A DNA stretch of 64,000 nucleotides, taken from assembly GCA_026770025.1 (NCBI GenBank), contig JAMXDE010000046.1:62001-126000 (forward strand). Direction: 5' to 3'. Both the position numbers and the translations under genes were made by a program. A model generated the notes under the pieces. That model did not search any database. It saw only the letters and a list, made by a program, of their open reading frames with translations, and was not told where the DNA came from. This DNA is from Craspedostauros australis (taxonomy: Eukaryota > Bacillariophyta > Bacillariophyceae > Mastogloiales > Achnanthaceae). The stretch's first letter is position 1. Each line of letters begins with the position of its first letter. Below are positions 11,308 through 22,706 of the stretch, one piece after another.

Positions 11308-14300
11308 TCAGGTCTTGTAGGTCGGGGAAGAGGACTCGGTGTGTCCTTTCCAGAAGAGGATGGGCTTCACGAGGGGCCAGAAGACAGCCCATGGAAGGAA
11401 CTTCGTCATCACGTCGGCGACGTTCTGCGTGCCGGGGATCTTGATGAAGTAGAGGATGCCAGCGGCGACAGCGGACCGGACGCGATGGTAGGCCAGTGCG
11501 TTGTGACGCTTGGAGAGCATGCTCTTGGGGACCGTGGAGGAGGTGATGACGGACTGATTGTCACCCAGCATCCAGCTGGGGCCGTCGATCGGAATGCCCA
11601 TTTCACGAAGGGCAAGACGGAGGGAGATGATCTGCTCCGTAGCTTGACGGGCAGCGACGAACTCGGACCCGTAGGTGGCGGTCTCAACCGTGCCTTGACG
11701 CTTGGAGAACCACTCGATGGGGGTCTGGTTGACCAGATGGAGAGCACCGGTAGCGGATCTGCCAGTGACTTGGCAGTGGAGAAGGTTGGCGTCGACGAAC
11801 GTGGTGGTTCGGACAGGTTTGCCTTTCGGCTCGGGGATGTCGTCCGGAATCTCCTCGGAGGTCTTCCTGTAGACGGAGTAGATCCAGTCATGGTTGGGAA
11901 CCTCGTAGTGGAGATCGAAGCGGGGGACGCAGGTGCGGAAGTGGATGGCAGCATCAGGATGCTTGCGAAGATATCCGTAGATGCGCTTTGCGCGATCCAG
12001 ATGACCTTGGCGAGGAGCTGAGCGGAAGCGTGCCAGCGTCATGACGGCGACAGAGATGTCAAACCGTCCGAGGGAGATACACCACTGAAGTGCACCGATG
12101 AGCGACATGAACTTGCGTTTGTCGGTTTCGCTAAGTTCGGAAGAGGTGTCGAGCTCCGGACTGTCGGCCTTGTCGAGAGGGCAGCTGATCTTGCGGGGAA
12201 GCTCGCCGAACATGCGTTCGTAGTTCTCCATCATCCGCTTGATGTAGGATTGCGGGGAGAGCTTGAGAGTGCCGTCGGGATCACGGCCGAAGTCAGCACC
12301 GAGATGGTACTTGATAGGACCAACTCCCTTGAGCTGGTACCCGTACTTCGAAGAGAGGATGTCGAAGAAAGCCTTGGGATCGGCCATCGTCGCGGTGAGG
12401 TCATCGACGTAGACGCAGACGTACTCCCAATGGGAGTTGGCGTCACGCATCCAGACGTCGGGATCGGAGCGGCATTGGAGGAAACCCATGTCGCGAAGGG
12501 TGTCGGCGAGAGCCTCATGGAATCGGGCGCCCGATGTGCGCAGGCCGTAGAGTGCCTTGACTATCTGCATGGTATGACCAGCGAAGTCACCGAATTCGTC
12601 GCCAGCGATGAAGCAGATGCGTTCTTGAGTGAAGGCCTCAAGATACGCATTGCCGATGTCTCCAACCCATGTTGGAATGCCGTTGAGTTCGCCGGCGAGG
12701 AGGGAGAGGCGGAGAGAGCGAAGACTGACCACACCTGCATAGGACGCATCCTTGCAGGGGTCGGTGAGGTGACCACCAGCGACGCAGCGCGCCTTGTGAC
12801 GGAGGTCATGCTTCACAGCATAGACCCATTGGAGGCGGATCTTCTGGAAGCCGGAAGGGACAGGGGCGCCTTTGCCGAGAGACTTGAAGGTGTGGTACCC
12901 GAAGAGTTGGTCCATCTCCTTCTTCTCGGCGTCGGCCCAAAGGGAGTTGCCGTTCTTGTCGTCGAGTCGCATCGCTTCCTTGTGGTTGCGAGGGACTTGG
13001 ACACCGAACTGGAAGGTAGGAGCGTGGTTGAAGGTCTTCGATTTGTTGACCTGGCGCTCGAGACGATTGGTGCGGATGGCGAGGCGCTTGAGGCGCTTCC
13101 AGCCAGGCTCGTCGAGCAGCTCGTGCCGGCGGCCGTAGGCAGCGCAAGAGACAGGATCATCCTGAATCATGATGGAGAGTGGTTCAGTGGAGGTGGAGCC
13201 GTCTCCCCATTTCACGATGACGTTGAAGCTGGATCCCTTGTAGGAGGGAGAGGAAGATGGGAGAGGACCCTCGTGTCCGATGATGGAGTCGAACTCCCAC
13301 TTGGCGTCGGGGTCGTCGTTGTGCTCCTGTTGCCGTTCGATGATGTCGGCGAGCTCAACGTAGGAGATGAGGTCATGCGTCTCCCCATCGGCCAGTGCGA
13401 GTAACATCTTGATACGTTGGTGGTTGGCTGCGTCAAGGTCATTGACCTTTTGCACCACCTCCGCTTTGACTTGCTGGCCATCCTTCTCGTGGATGAAGGT
13501 CATCCCAACGAGATCCTCGGGAGAGAACTTTGGGATGTGGACCTTGGCATTCCCCACTGTTTCAGGGTCTGTGCCGCGGCGGTCAGCCAGGATGGAATCG
13601 GCGAGGGAGTGTACGATGGGGTCGGAGTCAGGAGGGACGGAGATGTCGTCGTCTGGCTCCCCATTCGCCACATTCATGGCATCAGAGCCATCGTCCTCCC
13701 CAACAATGGGGAAGGGGAAGTCCGCACGAAGATTGCGGGTGGCAGAGTCGTCGGCAGGTCGGATGGCAGACCGAGGAAGAAGTCGTTGGGTCTCGTCGTC
13801 GAGGACCCAGAAGGTAAGATCATCGCCTTTGTGAAGGCAGGGACCGGCCCAGCGTCCACTGCGCTCCTTGGACTGGCTGGGGAATGTGGGGCTGTCAACC
13901 CGGTAGTAGACAGGTTGCCACCATCGGTAGGACAGGAACTTGGAGATGTCCGGTCGCTGTCCGAAGGCGGCTTGAAGAGGGGTGATGGAGCCAGCGGTGA
14001 CCTGCGCGATGTGATTGAAGAGATCAATCACATAGAGCGTGCAGATCAGCCAGAAGCGGTCGGGAGTACCCGTGCGATCCATCACACCGTTGGTTGTGCG
14101 TTTGATATCCTGGATCCGGCGTTCCGCGCCGTTCTGGTGTTGATGTTCCGGCTCACTCTGGTGATCACGGATGTGATACTGCCGGAGGATCTCCATAACC
14201 TTGTTACCGATCTGCGCCTTGGCGTTGTCGGACATCAGTAGGTCGGGAGCCCCGTGGCGTCGTATGAAGTCACGGAGAGTGTCGGAGATGCGGCTCTCGG

Positions 14301-16890
14301 ATGGCATGGGAAAGCCGGCCGTGAACCGAGAGTCGAGGGCGACGTACACCTGAAGCATGGTGCAGCCGCCATGGCCGGGAACCCCGTCGTCATGAGCAGG
14401 GGTATCGGAGAAGAGCGTATCCATCGCAACCGTCTCATGGAGACGGTCGACGTTGGCCGCTGGGAACCGAGACTTGAAATGCTTGCGCATGGAGAAGCGC
14501 TCGGCGGTACGGTACCATTGAGAGGTACACCGAAGAGTGTCGCGAACGCGACGAGCTGGTATCCAGCCGAAGTGGGGTCGGAGAGCCTCGTAGTCGGCAG
14601 GCTTGCGAGTGGCAATGATGCTGCCCGGGTTGTCAGCGATGTCGGCTTGGCGAGCACCAGTGTAGGCCGTGAGAACGGTAGAGTTGTTCTCGCGGCGCTG
14701 GAGTGCTGCAGCGTCATCATCGGCGACGTCGTCGAGGTTCATCTCCTGGTCGAGGGAAGAAGGGTCCCATTCGTCGTCCGCGGTGAAGTCGACATGCGGA
14801 TACTTGTCGAGTTCGAAGCGGGTGGGCTTGGCCATGTCCATGTAGGACAGGCCCTGCCGGACAGCCAGTGGGATGATGTGGCCTCCTGGTGTGATGATGG
14901 TCTGGCGACCTCCAGGGAGATTCCGTGGGCGTTCGTTGACATCCATTCCGAAGGCACCAAGCTGGTTGGATGAATGGATGGTCTTGCCCTTTCCGTAGAG
15001 CGCGTATTGGTGGAATTTACCAATGATGGGCCCTTCGGTGGTCTGGATGAGACCAGCAACCGTACCGATGTCGAGGTTGGCGATGGCAGAGTCACCAATG
15101 CCACTGACGTCGGCGGTATGTCCTGTCTTGCAGAGAACAAGGACGTCATCGCCAGCCAGGCCACCATTGGCACCGCTGTCGACGAGAGAGCCAGAGTGGT
15201 CCTTGACAAGCTTGTTGAAGCTGTACCGGACCACCGTGGAGTTGGCAAGGCGCCAGGTCTGGCCCTTGTAGACCAGTTGAGGAGTATCGTCAGACGAAGA
15301 GGTGGACTTGGTCTGAGCGAGAAGGCGATCGATGGCAGTGGACTGGTCACCAGCCTTGGAAGAGTCCGTGTTACCAGCGGATGGGGTTGCGGAAGGAGTG
15401 TCGGTGGTGCCCGAAGATGTGGCAGCGTTGTTGGCAGCTCGGTGGGAGTCAGCCTTGCCCTTGCCCTTGTTCTTGCGCCACTTTCCCTTTGCTTCGAGGA
15501 ATGCCTTGCGTTGGTCCTTGGACATCTCACGCCATTCATCATTGGGGATGGAACGACGGTCGTCCTTGGCATAGTCCTTGCCATTGCCTTTGCCAGCAGA
15601 GCCACCGGTCTTGGCATTGTTGACCTTGCGCCGAGATGTGGTGCGAGGCTGGTTGGCGTCGAGGGATTGTGCCTCATCTCGAACGAACTCGAGGAGGTCT
15701 TCGAAGGAGACACCAACCTTGATGAAGCCGCGAGATTGCTTGTGACGTTGGCGGGAGTTGGACTTGACGTTGGTGTAGGCCCGAGTCAGGTCGACATCGG
15801 GACCGATGGCGGTGCGCAGCCATTGCTGCTTGACGGCCTCGTCAACGCATGCATCATCGAGCTCCTCGATGTCGTCGAGCTTGGTTTCCCAAGCATCGAG
15901 GAATTGCTCGCGGGTCTTGGTCCAAGTCTGGTCCAGACGGAAGGCGACGATGGCATCTCTGTACTTGATGGACAGAGTCTCGCCGACGACGCCACTGGTG
16001 TAGCTATCGACGAGATCGGCGTAGGCCGCACGGCCATCGCAAGACTTCTTGTAGGCACGGATGATGCGCCGACTCTTGGAAGTCTTGACATGCTCAGTGA
16101 GCACGGCGAAGAGGTAGCGATTCTGGCTCGCGAAGAAGGCCTTGTCCTTGGGTGCCGGCATGAAATCCATATCGAGATGGTGGTTGAGTCCATGGGAGAA
16201 GGAAAGAGTCTCGAAGGTCCGCATGAAGGTGAGGAAGTGTTTGTCGTCCTTCAGTGTTGGGAGCGACAGACTCTCTCGCTTGGTCGCCTTGCTGAACTCC
16301 TTGACGTAGTCAGCTGGAAGCTCCATGGCTTGGACACCTTGGAAGTTGGAAGAGGGTGCCATGGATGGAGTCACAGGAGGTTGCGGGAAGGCAGGATCAG
16401 GCACCGAAGCCGAAGGATCGAATGCGAAGTTCACATGCGGAGGTTCTTCAGCCACAGGACGGAATGCGGATGCCGGAGTGGTGTGGTGGCCCATGCCCAT
16501 CGGAGACGGAATGGGAGAGCTTGCAGTCGAATGCGAGTGCGAAGACGGAAGGGAAGGGTTGTTCTGCTCAGCTGTGAACGCCATGAACGAGGTACGATCG
16601 AGATCGTTCCAGGTGTTGTCGTCGAGGATGGCTTGGGTGAGATACCACTTGCCAAGGTTGAGGATCTTGCGGATGTGGTTCACTCCGAGTACGGCGACGA
16701 TGGTTTCGCCATCTTCGATATCATCGCGAAGTTGGAAGCTGCGAAGATCATCTTCGGTGAGCGAGACAAGGTCAAGAGGGCTGACAATGTCCGCATGGGC
16801 GATGATATCGCGAGGAGTGGAGTCCAAAGGAATGCCAATGACACCGAGGATGTGATCCAGGGTGGCGAGGTCCATCTCAGGAGTTGACAT
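11308..16890 (-). CDS. Copia gag-pol polyprotein (1,860 aa)
   Basis: One uninterrupted frame encodes Gag, protease, integrase, reverse transcriptase and RNase H in copia order. Residues 1 to about 540 are Gag-like; I see no CCHC zinc knuckle, only a basic Lys/Gly/Asn-rich stretch where it would be expected. The protease site is VDSGANGGL (near 570). The integrase core has the first Asp in AMDTLFSD (near 820), then SDNAKAQ and the Glu of NGAERR. Reverse transcriptase has YVDD (near 1493). RNase H has FVDANLL, ATYGSEF and LGDNQSV. The stop lies 24 bases before the 3' LTR. With intact motifs and near-identical LTRs the element may be mobile now. Overall character resembles the CoDi copia lineages described from diatoms (from general knowledge). 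Confidence 0.95.
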   Translation of the reverse strand: MSTPEMDLATLDHILGVIGIPLDSTPRDIIAHADIVSPLDLVSLTEDDLRSFQLRDDIEDGETIVAVLGVNHIRKILNLGKWYLTQAILDDNTWNDLDRTSFMAFTAEQNNPSLPSSHSHSTASSPIPSPMGMGHHTTPASAFRPVAEEPPHVNFAFDPSASVPDPAFPQPPVTPSMAPSSNFQGVQAMELPADYVKEFSKATKRESLSLPTLKDDKHFLTFMRTFETLSFSHGLNHHLDMDFMPAPKDKAFFASQNRYLFAVLTEHVKTSKSRRIIRAYKKSCDGRAAYADLVDSYTSGVVGETLSIKYRDAIVAFRLDQTWTKTREQFLDAWETKLDDIEELDDACVDEAVKQQWLRTAIGPDVDLTRAYTNVKSNSRQRHKQSRGFIKVGVSFEDLLEFVRDEAQSLDANQPRTTSRRKVNNAKTGGSAGKGNGKDYAKDDRRSIPNDEWREMSKDQRKAFLEAKGKWRKNKGKGKADSHRAANNAATSSGTTDTPSATPSAGNTDSSKAGDQSTAIDRLLAQTKSTSSSDDTPQLVYKGQTWRLANSTVVRYSFNKLVKDHSGSLVDSGANGGLAGDDVLVLCKTGHTADVSGIGDSAIANLDIGTVAGLIQTTEGPIIGKFHQYALYGKGKTIHSSNQLGAFGMDVNERPRNLPGGRQTIITPGGHIIPLAVRQGLSYMDMAKPTRFELDKYPHVDFTADDEWDPSSLDQEMNLDDVADDDAAALQRRENNSTVLTAYTGARQADIADNPGSIIATRKPADYEALRPHFGWIPARRVRDTLRCTSQWYRTAERFSMRKHFKSRFPAANVDRLHETVAMDTLFSDTPAHDDGVPGHGGCTMLQVYVALDSRFTAGFPMPSESRISDTLRDFIRRHGAPDLLMSDNAKAQIGNKVMEILRQYHIRDHQSEPEHQHQNGAERRIQDIKRTTNGVMDRTGTPDRFWLICTLYVIDLFNHIAQVTAGSITPLQAAFGQRPDISKFLSYRWWQPVYYRVDSPTFPSQSKERSGRWAGPCLHKGDDLTFWVLDDETQRLLPRSAIRPADDSATRNLRADFPFPIVGEDDGSDAMNVANGEPDDDISVPPDSDPIVHSLADSILADRRGTDPETVGNAKVHIPKFSPEDLVGMTFIHEKDGQQVKAEVVQKVNDLDAANHQRIKMLLALADGETHDLISYVELADIIERQQEHNDDPDAKWEFDSIIGHEGPLPSSSPSYKGSSFNVIVKWGDGSTSTEPLSIMIQDDPVSCAAYGRRHELLDEPGWKRLKRLAIRTNRLERQVNKSKTFNHAPTFQFGVQVPRNHKEAMRLDDKNGNSLWADAEKKEMDQLFGYHTFKSLGKGAPVPSGFQKIRLQWVYAVKHDLRHKARCVAGGHLTDPCKDASYAGVVSLRSLRLSLLAGELNGIPTWVGDIGNAYLEAFTQERICFIAGDEFGDFAGHTMQIVKALYGLRTSGARFHEALADTLRDMGFLQCRSDPDVWMRDANSHWEYVCVYVDDLTATMADPKAFFDILSSKYGYQLKGVGPIKYHLGADFGRDPDGTLKLSPQSYIKRMMENYERMFGELPRKISCPLDKADSPELDTSSELSETDKRKFMSLIGALQWCISLGRFDISVAVMTLARFRSAPRQGHLDRAKRIYGYLRKHPDAAIHFRTCVPRFDLHYEVPNHDWIYSVYRKTSEEIPDDIPEPKGKPVRTTTFVDANLLHCQVTGRSATGALHLVNQTPIEWFSKRQGTVETATYGSEFVAARQATEQIISLRLALREMGIPIDGPSWMLGDNQSVITSSTVPKSMLSKRHNALAYHRVRSAVAAGILYFIKIPGTQNVADVMTKFLPWAVFWPLVKPILFWKGHTESSSPTYKT

Positions 16891-17210
16891 GATAGGCGAT
16901 GGATGGATGGATGGAGTGGATGCGGATGCTGGAGGCCAAAGGGTAGCTGAGGCTGGAGTGCACTGACTGAATCGTCTTCTGGTGCGGGAGGGTGCTGCAG
17001 GAGGTCTTGGATGGCTGAGTGGGAAGGCCCGAACTCAGCAGAGGAACCGAAAGGAGGGCGTTCTGCGAATGCGAGAAAGCCGAGGGAAAGCCGAAATCAC
17101 GTCGTCACGTGATGGAAGGTGAAGGGATCGCTCGTGGGTGAACGAGGGATGAAGGATGGATGGATTGTCACGCAATCAATTCAGTAGGTGAAAGCTTGCG
17201 ACTGTTAATC

Positions 17211-17833
17211 TGTTAGAACGAAATCAAGGATGGGATTCCGCACCGAAACGTAGAGTGATCAGATCGTTGTTGGGGTGAGGATGAGTGTTTGTTATTGAGT
17301 GTTATTCGTATGGTAGTATGAATGCAGGCGAGCTCACAAGATGGATTCTTGAGAACTGTGAGCATGAGAGAGACATGACAGGTCTCATGCAAATTGCAAG
17401 TGAAATTAACACGGAGACAACACGGCAAATGTGCGTGTTACTGCGTGAAGATGAGGTGCAAAAGTCAATGAACAAAACACCGCGATAGCCTGTGTTGTGA
17501 ATTACGTCTTCTCACGATGTTGCTAGTAGTACGATCACACGATTGATCGTATTCACTTGAGAAGGTCAGGGCAAGATTCGCACGTGTCACACCCAAGATC
17601 CAAGTCTGTCCTGATTGGGCAGATTGGCTCATCTTGGCAAGAAATCAATTTCCACGACATTTTTGGATCTGTGATTGAGGGAAAACGATTCTTGCGACGC
17701 GAAATGCGACACAAATCTGACACAACGGATTTTCGACCAAAATTTCCGTTCGGAACGGAAAAGGTAAGAAAAGTGAAGATTTCTGATTGGTCGACGGGTG
17801 TCGCTATTGTTAGAGATTTAGCGTGCGCTAATA
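17211..17833 (-). repeat. 5' LTR of the copia element
   Basis: 623 bases and the promoter end of the element, since the ORF reads leftward. The leader between LTR and ORF start is 16891-17210, about 320 bases. The bases next to the LTR (coding strand GATTAACAGTCGCAAG) are where the primer-binding site should be; I could not match them to a tRNA. Confidence 0.95.
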
Positions 17834-17838
17834 GTTGG

Positions 17839-19478
17839 TACTTGTTCTGTGAGTGATGTTGGTCCTCTTGTCCCTTTCGCTGATGTGGCCAGCAAGGAGG
17901 CAGAAGTGAATTTTGGTTGGTTCCTCGCGCAAGGACGCCAAGAGCCATGTGGCAAGGAGGGGGCTGAATGACAACGGTGGGCCGCAATGAGGGTCGAAGA
18001 CGACCGAATGAAGACGGGCAGTTGTACCAACATGAACGCCAACATCGGTGCTGGACAGGTATCATCATCATCATTGCCATCAATAGGTCCCACCATGTTG
18101 TTGTTGTTGTTGCTGTTGCTCGTCACATGCGGGCAAGTTGAAGTCGGCTGCGACTCATTCCCATTTCGCAACTGTTTCTGAACTCTTGGATGGGTCATGC
18201 TGTTTCCGTAAATTCCCATCACAAGGAAATACAACCTAACGGAGGAGTGGCTCTCATGATTCGGATTCAAGTATCGTGCATGCTTCTTCAGTTTTTATGG
18301 CGTGGCCTTGAGGTTCATGCCGAAACGAGAACGAGGCGGAACACGTCTGTTGGCTTGTGTTCAGGCGATCCTCGAGCCCACATTTGGCTTCTCTGAGAAT
18401 CAGCAAGCAGCCATTTCTTCGCTACCAAATCGCAGCGACGACAGCAATCCTGCATGATCTGCGTTGTGCGGAAGCAATCTTGCATGTTGCGCATCGTTCT
18501 GCATCCCAAACACACCCAGTCGACCTTGGACAACTTGTGAGATTGCTTTTGTTGTCGTGCCAAAGTGTTGTTGCGTACATCTGACTACTTTGTGCCACTT
18601 GAAACGAGTAGTGAATCGATATGGTTGGTTACATTGCGTCGTGTGATAATTTGCTATGCAAGAGACCCTCGTTGTGTTTTGCGGCTGAACATCTATGCAG
18701 AATTGGCAGCGCCGCACAACAATAGCACAAACAGCGCCCAGGCTGCAACCAATACCGAAATCAAACAACTCAAAGGGCATATCTGCAACAATTTTGACCT
18801 GAGAACCAACCAATAGTTGCGTGCACTGTTTGTGCCTTCGCTGCTATCAATACCAGCAGGCCAGTCATGGTCGTCGTTGGGTCGTGATACTGCCACCAGA
18901 ACATCACCCTCGAACGCTTGACGCTGCTTAATCGGTGACAATGGAACACGAAGACTGTTTTTTTCGCCAGTTGTCGTCGCTATTCGTCGCCGTATATGGT
19001 CCTGCCTCCGAACACGGCGGCGGCAATTGGAGAGATGGGGACTCGACCAATGATGGTGAAGACTGGCACATGCGATGTGACACATCCTGCACTGCGACTA
19101 CGCACTCTGGGAGGTATCTTGCGCACTCCGTGACACGATTGACCAAGATCTCTCGACTCCAACCGCGCTGGTGCGGAAGCACACGAAGCACACACAACCA
19201 CATCATTGCGCACATGATGAATGTAGTTCCGACAGTACATCGCCGACCACCACATGACCAATGGTAACTTCCCACACACAGAGAGAGAGAGAGAGGCTCC
19301 ATTCATAGGTCGTACTCGCAACAGACAAGCAGCTCAACAACATCGAAGGCTCATAAAATCGAAAACGCCGCCACATGCACCTTGCACAGACACTCAAGAG
19401 CCACAGCAACACATCATCATCACCAATACAATAAAAACTACTCTGCAACGATAGCGACAAGCATCGCAGCAAACCTCC
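17839..19478. other. Intergenic, paralogous to 1146-2890
   Basis: This is the NOX2 upstream region. No gene. It is collinear with copy A but with shorter simple repeats. The TATA-like element is conserved about 120 bases before the NOX2 start. Confidence 0.6.
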
Positions 19479-22442
19479 ATGATGAGTCAACACAGATCCC
19501 AACACAGACGCGCGGCCGATGACAACGCTGGCAAGGAGGCCGACTCTCGCTTCCTTGGAAGCTTGTATGCCATGACGGACATGGGCAACCACAAGCCAAT
19601 GGAACTGTCGTCCGACAAAAGCCGGGTCCCGGCCACGCCGAAGCGCTCCAGCCAATCAAGCACCAGGAGGAGCGCATCCGGTGGCAAGGCGAAGAAACCC
19701 GCCAAGAACAACTCCGGCAGCCAGCCGACCATGACCCGCAGGACGAGCCGCGTGCCAACCCGCAACTACAGCGGCAGCCTCGCGCCGAACAGCGGCCACT
19801 TCTCGTGTGGCGATCGTCGTTTCTATGGTGAGCATTCGCAGGAGCTGCGTCGCGTCCTTTCGGTTCAGAAACGAAGCTCCAAGAATGGAGACTTTGTGCT
19901 CGTGGCTCAGCCCGCCCCAAGCGAGCAGCAGGAGTTCACGTCGCCCTACTTTGATCAGTACCCCAATCACAGCCAGCCCCGCCAGCACCATTACGGCGAT
20001 GGCAACGCACGGTCCACCGTTCGATTCTTTGACGCGCCGGAAGACGACATCCAAATGGATGATCCTTTCCAGGAGCCGCAAGCCACGTACGATCATGCGC
20101 CAGCTCCAACAGGATACGAGTCGGCCGTTCCGCAAATCGGCATCGACGTCGAAACGCCCACCGCGCCCACTGACCTGCTCCGCGACGAGACCAGCGGAAA
20201 GTCCCTCGGTTTGGATATGCTGGACAAAACCGCGCGCCAAACTTCGCCGTACCACCAACAGACACCATCTCAGAATTCACCACCGCCGGATTCCAACTCC
20301 TCATCGAACACCGCCTACAAGTTCAAGGCATTCAAGAAGAAGCTCCTGCAGCACAAGACATTGAAGATCATCCAGATCTCCCTCGTCGTCTTCATCAACC
20401 TCATGACACTCTTCGGCGGATTGTACAAGAACGGAGTTGTCATCGACACCGACTCAGCCGAACGCACCGCCCGCGGTCTCATCCTCGTCAACGGTGTGGA
20501 ACGTCCCATCGTGGCGAGCAACCTCTTCCAGCTCCTTTGCATCATCGTAGCACGATCCAGCGCGTTCTTCATGTATCCAGGTGAGTTCGATTCATTCTCA
20601 ATGTAGATGGTGCCATCACCATTGTATTATACATCAAACATCATCCTGCACACGCATGTATGTATCTCTGTTTTCACCGCAACTCGCAACTCACACCATT
20701 ATCAAACACCACTCCCCCCTCCCCTCCACTCTCCTCCATTTCTCATGTTACCACATTGCCACATTGCCACTTTGCCACTTGGCTATTCCAACACACGCAC
20801 ACGCGCACACCCACCCACACACTCACACTTCACAGCACTCGTCATGGTGTACATCAGCAAGCTCAGAGCCATCACCAGTTTCCTCGCACGCACTACCGTC
20901 TCCATGTTCCTCGACTGTGACCTCCACGAGCTCCATCTGTACTGTGGATACACCATCCTCATCTTCAGTATCAGCCACACCCTGGCACATCTCATCCGAT
21001 GGGCAGATCAAGGCAACCTCAACCTCGTCTTCGATCACTTCACAGGCCTCACCGGCTTCCTCATCATCACCAGCTGCATCCTCATCTGCACGCCCATGTT
21101 CATGTACAGGCAGAAGATCAAGTACGAGATCCGCAAGAACCTGCACTACCTCTTCCTCCTCTTCGGCATGGCCCTGTGCTTCCACACCAAGCCGGCTGCG
21201 ATGCCCAACGGTGGCTTCACGCAGTACGTGTTTGGAACCGTGATGATCCTGTACGTCCTCGACAACGCGTACTGCTACTTCATCATGACGGAGAAGATCG
21301 AAACCACGAAGTTCGACGTGCTCCCGACGGGAGTGCAGATGACCATGAGGGTGTCGGAGGAGTTCCAGAAGAAGGGAGCCAACGGCGGGTACTGCTACGT
21401 GTGTCTGCCATGGATCGACAAGAAGCAGTGGCATGCGTTCTCTCTCTTCGAGAATCCCGGCGACCCGACGGAACGCCAGATCTTCATGCAGAAGGGTGGT
21501 GACTGGACCAGCAAGGTCCATCGTGTGCTGCAGAGAGACACGGTCCGCCCGGTGTGGGTGCAGGGTCCGTTCCCCAGTCCGTACAACAGCGCCGAGAAGT
21601 ACGACAGCCAGATCCTGGTCGCATCTGGCATCGGCATCACGCCGGCGCTGTCCGTGATCCGCGCGCAGAAGGACAGCCGTCGCATCAACTTGGTGTGGGC
21701 TGTGCGCGACAAGCACCTGCTTGAGTTCTTCCTGCGTCACCTGTACCTGGATCACAAGGGCTGGAATTTGATCTTTTACACTGGCAAGACGCCTTTGGAT
21801 GATGAGCACATGGAGATCTTTTCGAACACGAACATCTGTATCATCAAGGGTCGTCCGAAGCTGGGTGATGTGATTCCCAACATCATCTACGGCATCGAGT
21901 CTGGCGAAGGATTGCCGGAGCGGTATGTCCCTGACGAGAAGATGGGAGCATCGGAGCTGCTGGTGGATATGTTGGGCGGTGGCGGTGCATCCTGCAGTCG
22001 CAGCGACAGTGGCGATGGTGATGCCGGAGGTGGTGGTAGCGACACCGAGACTGGAGTCGACAACAACGTGGAGAACGATTTCGATGATACTGCCAGCGTC
22101 ACAACACAGCAGATCAACGAGGTGATCGAGACAGCCAAGCACTACGGCTTCGAGCTGGATGGTATCAACAAGGAGGGTCTGAAGACACAGCCCGATGTGA
22201 GATGCCCCAAGGCCAATCGTGACCTTCGTTCCACTGCCATTGCTGAGAATCTGCGTTTGGCCTTCAAGCCTTGGGAGTTCAACGCCGAGGCGAGGCCGTA
22301 CGTGAAGAGTCTGGACAAGAAGCTTGTGATGAAGACGTGGGGCTTGATGTACTGTGGTGGTGCGAAAGTAGTGGAGAAGGACCTTCGCAAGATCGGTTCT
22401 GAGCTGAAGGTGGACCTGCACATCGAGTCATTTGGTTGGTAA
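19479..22442 (+). CDS. NADPH oxidase / ferric reductase-like transmembrane protein (NOX copy 2), join(19479..20580,20836..22442)
   Basis: Same exon sizes (1102 and 1607 bases), same 255-base intron and same 902-residue length as NOX1, with scattered substitutions concentrated in the polar N-terminus. All heme histidines, HAFS, GIGITP and the terminal CG motif are kept. Differences from NOX1 include GDPTER for GNPTER, GASCSRS for GTSYSRS in the acidic insertion, NRDLRS for NRNRRS and SLDKK for SLSKK. No frame damage. The 3' flank is unrelated to NOX1 and NOX3 and runs only about 260 bases to a convergent PPR-like gene. The copia element lies about 1.6 kb upstream and could affect its expression. 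Confidence 0.9.
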
Positions 22443-22706
22443 AAACAAAAACAACAGTTTGGGGAACAAGTGGCGGCAGCCTGCTTCCACTTCCATTTCC
22501 AATTTCCACCATTTCGCATCCACCCTTCAGCGTGGCACGGCTTCCATTCTGCCCATTCGGACAATCGATTCACATCATCGGCTGTGTTGATACCACAACT
22601 CCGTTGCTTGAGAGAGACATATTAAGTACGAGCACATTAAGCGGAAAACGCTCAATGATAGGTACTATTTCATTCCATTCCACGCTGTGCTATGCCATTG
22701 CGCCAA

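Larger units (their letters stand above)
10661..17833 (-). mobile_element. Complete Ty1/copia LTR retrotransposon (7,173 bp)
   Basis: Two 623-base LTRs (10661-11283 and 17211-17833) flank a single gag-pol ORF on the minus strand. GTTGG occurs immediately outside both ends (10656-10660, 17834-17838), a 5-bp target-site duplication. The LTRs differ at only two positions that I could find, so the insertion is young. A purine-rich tract (GGGGAG on the coding strand, 11284-11293) directly precedes the 3' LTR. Coding-strand LTRs run TATTAG...CTAACA, so the 5' terminus departs from TG. The primer-binding site next to the 5' LTR is not identified. Copy A lacks the element, so it arrived after the segmental duplication. 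Confidence 0.95.
9500..22442 (+). repeat. Segmental duplication, copy B (with copia insertion)
   Basis: This is the paralogue of 1-5854. Removing the retrotransposon and one 5-bp target-site copy leaves about 5.76 kb collinear with copy A. Homology may start a little before 9500, since copy A begins at the window edge. Confidence 0.9.

Noticed and set aside
14974-16887. 637-codon plus-strand ORF within the copia element
   Set aside because: Antisense of Gag/protease/integrase; no motif and explained by codon bias of the real polyprotein.
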